Origin: Deltaproteobacteria bacterium
GTDB taxonomy: Bacteria; Desulfobacterota; RBG-13-43-22
Assembly: GCA_016219065.1 (NCBI GenBank)
Contig: JACRCK010000019.1
Span: 1-37,600 of the forward strand
Reading direction: 5' to 3'
Length of the DNA stretch: 37,600 nucleotides
In this document: one piece after another, positions 33,381-37,600 of the stretch
How the letters are laid out: the number at the start of each line of letters is the position of its first letter
How positions within the stretch are numbered: position 1 is the first letter of the stretch
Made by a program: the position numbers and the translations under genes
Notes under the pieces: generated by a model
What the model was told of the DNA's origin: nothing
Seen by the model: the letters and a program-made list of their open reading frames with translations, nothing else
Database searches by the model: none

Positions 33381-34580
33381 CTACGGAGTTTCGATCCGTA
33401 TCTGCCGGACAAGGGAATGCAGGGGAAAGATGTTACCCGGGCGAGGTTGGTAGGTCAACCGGACCGTTAAGGCGATTTCCTTGATCCCTTTGGGGACCGG
33501 GATTTCAAAGGTCTCCTCCTTCGGCCGGAAAGGCTGCAAGCTGGTGTCGCGCAGCAGGCCGAGCTTTTTGTCCGGCCCCAAGGCCATGACCGGGCCGCGG
33601 CCGTCGCCGGCCTGGGGCATGTAAAATTTTGAGCCTTCATAGAGTTTCCGCCCGTCGGGGGCGGTAGCGGTCACCTCCAGGACCACCCGGGTGCGGGTGG
33701 GTCAGCCGTCCGGGATGCGGTGGCCGGCCTTGTTGGTGATCCGGGTTTTGACCACGGCCAGCGGCTGATGTTTCCCCTCCTCCAGCTGAAAGACATAGCC
33801 CAGGGTTTCCACCTCGAGCGGCAGGGCTTGGCGGAGGCGGGCCGAAGTGCCGGCCCGGTCGTTGAAGTTCGGCAGGCTGCTGTGGTCCCGGCCCGGCATG
33901 TGGCAATCCTGGCAGGTTTGGGAGCCGCCGCCCGGCAGGTAGGCATGGAGATAGCTGCCGTACAGGGTGGCGCACTGGACCGGATTTTCGAATTCCAGAT
34001 TGGGACCGAGGCCGTGGCACTGGCCGCAGAAAAGGGGGTCCTTCAGCAGGGGGCTTTTCTTCACCGGGAGGCCTTCATGATCCTTGATTGCCCGATTTCC
34101 GTAGAGAGCGGATTTCTCCGGCCGGCCGTGGACCACGGCCCTGTCCTGGTGGCAGATCCGGCAGCCGATATTCAAACGGCTGACGGTTTTTTTGTCGTCC
34201 CGGAAAACGGCCGCGGCCAGTTCGGCGGCCACGGCATCGCTGGCCTGGAAAAGCTGGGGCAGATGGCACTTGGCGCAGGGAAAGTTGGCCTTGGTGGCCT
34301 GCTGCGGTGACTTGACGGAAAGGACGCCCTCCTTGAGGTACTTGGACATGAAAATCCAACCGTCCATACCCATGAGGGGCCGGGCGTGATGAGATTTTTC
34401 CCATTGGGCGTAGATCTCTCCGTGGCATTCCCGGCACCGGGTGGAATCGTAGCGGTCGATCAATTCCTTCAGAGAGCCAATTTCCTCCTTCCGTCCTTCA
34501 CCAAAAAGATAGAGGGGCACTAGGAGGATGAATAAAGCGGTTGATAAAACCAGGTAAAAGGGTCCTCTTTTTTTAGGCAT
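33381..34580 (-). CDS. Pentaheme cytochrome c with in-frame UGA (putative selenoprotein) 2
   Basis: Read through the TGA at 33702-33704 this encodes 399 residues. A signal or anchor segment (PFYLVLSTALFILLVPLYLF) is followed by five CxxCH hemes at about residues 49, 102, 140, 185 and 223, then TNKAGHRIPDG-Sec293-PTRTRVVLEV and a C-terminal beta domain with KFYMPQAGDGRG and DTSLQP. It is a paralogue of the cytochrome at 16779 along the whole length, and the TGA is at exactly the same place. The ATG overlaps the end of the thioredoxin-fold gene by 8 bases. It is the last gene of the arsenite permease cluster, so it may be made with it. The role is unknown. Electron transfer at a redox-active Sec is an inference. 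Confidence 0.85.
33666..33687 (-). promoter_or_regulatory. SECIS-like hairpin downstream of the UGA, copy 2
   Basis: Bases 15-21 after the UGA (GGUGGUC) pair with bases 30-36 (GACCGCU), 7 bp with two G-U, around the loop CUGGAGGU. Position and shape equal those of copy 1. The A-U pair of copy 1 is G-C here, a compensatory change. A second stem just after the UGA (CCACCC with GGGUGG) competes with this fold. Confidence 0.6.
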
Positions 34581-34821
34581 GATCCGATCTTTCCTTAATC
34601 CACTCCAGCACTTCTTCCAGTTCCGGAATTTTTCCCACCGATTTCAGTTTCCCTTCAACAACCACGGCTGGCGTAACCATCACTCCGTATTTGGCGATCT
34701 CCCGGATGTCTTTGACTTTGACCACTTCCGCTTCAATCCCGGCATCGCGCACGGCCTGTTTCACGATCTCTTCGGTGGTATTGCACCGGGCGCAGCCGGT
34801 TCCTAAAACTTCGATTTTCAT
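34573..34821 (-). CDS. Small thioredoxin-fold protein (TM0996/MTH895 type)
   Basis: An 82-residue protein with the redox motif GCARC near the start (Cys10, Cys13), then VKVKDIREIAKYGVMVTPAV with the cis-Pro loop and the end LEEVLEWI. It matches the small glutaredoxin-like family often named redox-active disulfide protein 2, which is frequently found in arsenic and metal resistance clusters. It is probably cytoplasmic as no signal peptide is present. Its stop overlaps the start of the selenocysteine cytochrome by 8 bases. A role in arsenate or permease redox chemistry is inferred from neighbours only. Confidence 0.88.
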   Translation of the reverse strand: MKIEVLGTGCARCNTTEEIVKQAVRDAGIEAEVVKVKDIREIAKYGVMVTPAVVVEGKLKSVGKIPELEEVLEWIKERSDHA

Positions 34822-34848
34822 AACGTAGCCTTTACTTCATGGTTGCGA

Positions 34849-35193
34849 TCAGGAGGCCCGCGGCCAATACATGATAACCGCTACTCCGATAAGGCAAATG
34901 AAACCACCGATGACATCAAAACGGTCAGGCACCTGTCTGTCCACCCACCAACCCCAAAGGATGGAGAGAACGACGAAGACCCCTCCGTAGGCCGCATATA
35001 CCCGGCCGAAATGGGCCGGCTGCAGGGTGGGAACTATCCCGTAAAGGAAAAGCACCAGCCCTCCCAAGGCGCCGAGCCAAATTCCTTTTCCATTTCTCAG
35101 CCACAGCCAAACCAGGTACCCCCCGCCGATTTCACAAAGGCCGGCCAGAATGAACAGGGCCAGCGATTTAAAAATCAGATTGAAGTTAGGCAA
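34849..35193 (-). CDS. YnfA/UPF0060 family small membrane protein
   Basis: A 114-residue protein with four transmembrane helices. The motifs [33 protein letters not shown] and the end [17 protein letters not shown] are typical of the UPF0060 (YnfA) family, related in fold to small multidrug transporters. The start is a TTG at 35193 with AGGGTG upstream. It lies 15 bases after the ACR3 gene and is often seen near metal or arsenic resistance genes. The transported substrate is not established. Confidence 0.88.
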   Translation of the reverse strand: MPNFNLIFKSLALFILAGLCEIGGGYLVWLWLRNGKGIWLGALGGLVLFLYGIVPTLQPAHFGRVYAAYGGVFVVLSILWGWWVDRQVPDRFDVIGGFICLIGVAVIMYWPRAS

Positions 35194-35208
35194 GGTTCAC
35201 CCTGTCGG

Positions 35209-36300
35209 CTATGATTTACAGGTTACGTGACAAACCCCGGTAGGGGTTTCCACCGCAAAGGGGAAATATTCCCGTTTGAACCACAGGGCTACATTCACCA
35301 GGCTGATCAACACCGGGACTTCCACCAGCGGTCCGATCACGGCGGCGAAAGCCGCGCCGGAATGGATCCCGAAGACGGCGATCGCTACGGCAATGGCCAG
35401 TTCGAAATTATTCGAGGCGGCGGTAAAAGAAAGGGTGGTGGACTGCTCGTAGGTGGCCTTGACCTTCAGGGACATATAGAAGGAGATAAAGAACATGATG
35501 ACAAAATATATGGTCAGCGGGATGGCGATGCGGATTACGTCCAAGGGCAGTTGAACGATAATTTCGCCTTTTAAGGAAAACATGACGATGATGGTGAACA
35601 GCAAGGCGATCAGGGTGATGGGACTGATCTTGGGGATGAATTTTTTCTCGTACCATTCCTTACCTTTGGTTTTCAGGCCGATCACCCGGGAAATGATCCC
35701 GGCGATGAAAGGAATCCCCAGATAGATGAACACGCTTTCGGCAATCTGGCCGATGGAGATGTCCACTACGGTCCCTCTCATACCGAACCAGCCGGGCAGG
35801 ACGGTGATGAAGATATAGGCATAGACCGAGAAGAAAAGGACCTGGAAGATGGAATTGAAGGCCACCAGCCCGGCGCAGTATTCGGTGTCCCCGGAGGCCA
35901 GTTCGTTCCAGACGATAACCATGGCGATGCAGCGGGCCAGGCCGATCAGGATCAGGCCGACCATGTATTCGGGATAGCCGGCCAGAAAGAGGATGGCCAG
36001 AAAAAACATCAAGATGGGGCCGACGACCCAGTTCTGGATCAGTGACAGAAGCAGGACCCGGTAATTTTTAAAGACCTCTCCCAATTCCTCATATTTGACC
36101 TTGGCCAGAGGAGGGTACATCATCAGGATCAGACCGACGGCTATGGGGATGTTCGTGGTTCCGGATTGGAACAAGTTCCAGAACCGGGCCACACCCGGGA
36201 AAAAAAATCCGGAACACACTCCCACCAGCATGGCCAGGAAGATCCAGAGGGTTAAAAAGCGGTCTAGAAAGGACAATTTTTTGAGGGTTGTTTCGGTCAT
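35209..36300 (-). CDS. ACR3-type arsenite efflux permease
   Basis: I start at the ATG at 36300, which has GAGGTG six bases upstream. A GTG at 36309 is in that same ribosome-binding site. The 363-residue product has about ten transmembrane helices and the ACR3 signature [13 protein letters not shown] with the conserved Cys, then [18 protein letters not shown] and [21 protein letters not shown]3 exports arsenite using the proton motive force. No arsR, arsC or arsA gene is in the window, although more could lie to the right. A near-perfect 13-base palindrome (ACCTCGGCGAGGT) covers the ribosome-binding site and could control translation. Confidence 0.93.
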   Translation of the reverse strand: MTETTLKKLSFLDRFLTLWIFLAMLVGVCSGFFFPGVARFWNLFQSGTTNIPIAVGLILMMYPPLAKVKYEELGEVFKNYRVLLLSLIQNWVVGPILMFFLAILFLAGYPEYMVGLILIGLARCIAMVIVWNELASGDTEYCAGLVAFNSIFQVLFFSVYAYIFITVLPGWFGMRGTVVDISIGQIAESVFIYLGIPFIAGIISRVIGLKTKGKEWYEKKFIPKISPITLIALLFTIIVMFSLKGEIIVQLPLDVIRIAIPLTIYFVIMFFISFYMSLKVKATYEQSTTLSFTAASNNFELAIAVAIAVFGIHSGAAFAAVIGPLVEVPVLISLVNVALWFKREYFPFAVETPTGVCHVTCKS

Positions 36301-36424
36301 CGTTTGCACCTCGGCGAGGTATTTATCTCAACAACATCTTGATCAAAAAATTTTTCTTGCCGAATGGTCATGCCCGGGCATCTTTGTGCTACATTTCGCA
36401 ATTACAGTATCGTATTTTTATTTT

Positions 36425-36495
36425 GTCATCCCGGCGAAAGCCGGGATCCATCCCGCCGCAGGCGGGACTGGATCCCGGGTCAAGCCCGGGATGAC
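36425..36495. repeat. Dispersed palindromic intergenic repeat (GTCATCCCGG type)
   Basis: The unit starts GTCATCCCGGCGAAAGC and ends CAAGCCCGGGATGAC, with an internal CCCGCCGCAGGCGGG hairpin, about 71 bases in all. This is a very common class of proteobacterial intergenic repeat. It lies between the ACR3 gene and the UxxU protein gene, and with the flanking bases makes up the largest gap (270 bases) of this cluster. Confidence 0.85.
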
Positions 36496-36570
36496 GGCCA
36501 GTAAAGGTTTCGGTATTGGTAAGATCACACGTTACCCATACTTGCGAATAAAGGTACTTAGTCTGCCGGG

Positions 36571-36876
36571 TCAGCACTTCCTGCCCGCTTGTTCCCTGAG
36601 GTAATCCCGGTACTCCCTCAGCAGAACGTAAGCGAATTCTCTCCGGACCAGGTCCGACGCGGGAATATAATTCTTTTTGGTTTCCAGCTTAACGATGATC
36701 TCTTCGGCGGTGGCCTCATTGGCCGGTCGCCCCTCTGCGTAAAGGTCGGCCAGGATCTCTACCAACCCGGTAACACGGATTTTGGTATCGTCAGGAAAGC
36801 GCAGTAGGCGCCAACTAACTGCCGGCGCTTCGGGATCGGCTCAGGTTGTTCACCCGGTCATTTCAAACTGCGGCAT
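36571..36876 (-). CDS. Small protein with two in-frame UGA codons (putative UxxU selenoprotein)
   Basis: From the ATG at 36876, behind AAGGAGA with 6-base spacing, the frame reads MPQFEMTG-Sec-TT-Sec-ADPEAPAV and continues without interruption for 101 residues. The TGAs are at 36850-36852 and 36841-36843. The rest (RLLRFPDDTKIRVTG, LVEILADLYAEGRP, LVRREFAYVLLREYRDYL) looks like a compact helical domain that I do not recognise. A start at the TTG at 36765 would avoid the TGAs but has no good ribosome-binding site and drops a coding-like segment. Sec-x-x-Sec would be the selenium form of a CxxC redox motif. The CcdA-like thiol carrier gene ends 11 bases upstream. Loss by mutation is the main alternative. 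Confidence 0.65.
36808..36828 (-). promoter_or_regulatory. SECIS-like hairpin after the second UGA of the UxxU gene
   Basis: Bases 13-19 after the second UGA (GCGCCGG) pair with bases 27-33 (UUGGCGC), 7 bp including two G-U, with the loop CAGUUAG. Position and loop fit the bacterial SECIS pattern. An alternative stem GCAGU/ACUGC overlaps it. One element would have to serve two UGAs nine bases apart. Confidence 0.45.
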
Positions 36877-36887
36877 GTTCCGTCTCC

Positions 36888-37592
36888 TTAAGAAAAAAAG
36901 AAAGGATTGGCGATAAAATACAGTCCCAGCATACCGATGAGCACCCCGGCCCCGCGGCGAAACCAATGTCCCCCGGTCTGCCAGGACTGGTTCTCGATCA
37001 CTTTGCGGACGGCGGCAGTGGAACTGCCGGCCACCACGATGGGCAGGCAATGGCCCACGGCGAAGAGCAGGATCAGGAGCAGACCGGCGGAGACTTCCTT
37101 CTGAATGGAGATGACGGCCAGGATGGGGGCGATAAAGCCAAAGGTACAGGAGCCGGACAGGACGCCATAAGCCAGACCCAGGACCAAGGCCCCCAAAAGG
37201 CCCTTCAGATTCAGAACCTGCAGCAATCTGCTGGAATAGGAGCACTTCTCGACCCCCAGCATACCCAGGGCCACCCAGATCAGGATCAGTCCCACCAGGA
37301 TTTGCCAGTAATTGCCGATATCGCCGAGCATCCGGCCCAGCAGGGCGGAGACGACCCCGATGAGCGCGATGGTGATGAACAGACCGCCGGTAAAAGCCGC
37401 CGAATAATAGCCGGCCTGCCGGGTCCGCAGGAGCCGTTCCTGCCCTCCCACGTAGGCCACGATCAAGGGGATGGAGGCCAAATGGCAGGGACTGAAGAGC
37501 ACGCTGACCATCCCCCAGAGGAAGGCCCCCAGGAAGGCGATGACCGATCCGCCCGCCAGCCACTCGTTGATGGTCAGAAAAATTTGTTCCAT
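36888..37592 (-). CDS. CcdA/DsbD-like thiol-disulfide membrane transporter
   Basis: A 234-residue protein with six transmembrane helices and the CcdA pattern: GMVSVLFSPCHLASIPLIVAYVGG near the N-terminus and YGVLSGSCTFGFIAPILAV in the second half, each holding one of the two reactive Cys. Such proteins pass reducing equivalents from cytoplasmic thioredoxin to periplasmic thiol proteins, for example for cytochrome c maturation. The TAA stop is inside the ribosome-binding site of the UxxU protein gene, so the two are coupled, and the UxxU protein is a possible redox partner. The ATG is 9 bases from the window edge, so its promoter is not visible. Confidence 0.9.
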   Translation of the reverse strand: MEQIFLTINEWLAGGSVIAFLGAFLWGMVSVLFSPCHLASIPLIVAYVGGQERLLRTRQAGYYSAAFTGGLFITIALIGVVSALLGRMLGDIGNYWQILVGLILIWVALGMLGVEKCSYSSRLLQVLNLKGLLGALVLGLAYGVLSGSCTFGFIAPILAVISIQKEVSAGLLLILLFAVGHCLPIVVAGSSTAAVRKVIENQSWQTGGHWFRRGAGVLIGMLGLYFIANPFFFS

Positions 37593-37600
37593 CTTATTCG

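Noticed and set aside
36571-36573. TGA directly after Cys at the end of the UxxU protein read as a third Sec codon
   Set aside because: Read-through would add only 13 residues of no clear character before a TAA, so an ordinary stop is simpler.
1-37600. CRISPR arrays, tRNA or rRNA genes, integrases, transposases
   Set aside because: None could be found by reading. The repeats seen are short heptamers and palindromes without spacer structure.

Overview
The window looks like a chromosomal segment of a GC-rich anaerobic Gram-negative bacterium, most likely a Desulfobacterota (deltaproteobacterial) lineage. This is inferred from the many c-type cytochromes, the cytochrome/porin gene groups, Tat-exported molybdoenzymes with PsrB/PsrC-type partners, a sigma-54 activator, intergenic repeats of a kind common in that group, and in-frame UGA codons that point to selenocysteine use. 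No tRNA, rRNA, CRISPR array, transposase or phage gene was seen.

Layout. (1) 1-498, minus: 5' part of an RfaH/NusG-like antiterminator. (2) 1222-5433, plus: LolD/MacB-type ABC transporter, LolA-like periplasmic protein and outer-membrane beta-barrel, probably an envelope lipid/lipoprotein export set. (3) 5808-10128, plus: octaheme lipoprotein cytochrome, membrane-anchored triheme cytochrome, di-heme cytochrome b and porin, which could carry electrons from quinol to the outer membrane; then a terminator and a TauE/SafE permease. (4) 24966-11338, minus: a 13.6-kb gene run with short gaps: REC-like protein, four-cluster ferredoxin, NrfD/PsrC membrane subunit, Tat molybdoenzyme 1, FmdE-like protein, small secreted protein, pentaheme cytochrome, second ferredoxin, Tat molybdoenzyme 2, porin. 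A strong sigma-54 -24/-12 promoter lies just upstream, with a palindromic candidate activator site 140 bp further up. (5) 28416-25269, minus: a PhnD-like lipoprotein overlapping a membrane-bound sigma-54 activator, the likely sensor/activator of (4). (6) 32445-28451, minus: metY-metX-metW-epsC sulfur amino acid operon, with paired palindromic operators shared with a Cys-rich helix-turn-helix regulator gene (33138-32749). (7) 37592-33381, minus: CcdA-like protein, small UxxU protein, ACR3 arsenite permease, YnfA-like protein, thioredoxin-fold protein and a second pentaheme cytochrome.

The most striking result is that both pentaheme cytochromes are interrupted at the same place, after the motif GHRIPDG, by an in-frame TGA. 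The reading frame continues with clearly homologous protein in both. Both TGAs are followed at the same distance by the same hairpin, with one compensatory base-pair change. I read them as selenocysteine codons, so each cytochrome is one gene, not two. A third candidate, next to ccdA, has two in-frame TGAs giving Gly-Sec-Thr-Thr-Sec directly behind a good ribosome-binding site. Ordinary annotation would split or truncate all three.

Working model: a periplasmic oxyanion-type substrate is sensed by the PhnD-like lipoprotein and the sigma-54 activator, which switch on a periplasmic respiratory chain of two TtrA/ArrA-like molybdoenzymes that appear to share one quinol-linked membrane subunit and a selenocysteine pentaheme cytochrome. 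The substrate is not known. The nearby ACR3 gene and the PhnD-type sensor make arsenic, selenium or sulfur oxyanions reasonable guesses only.
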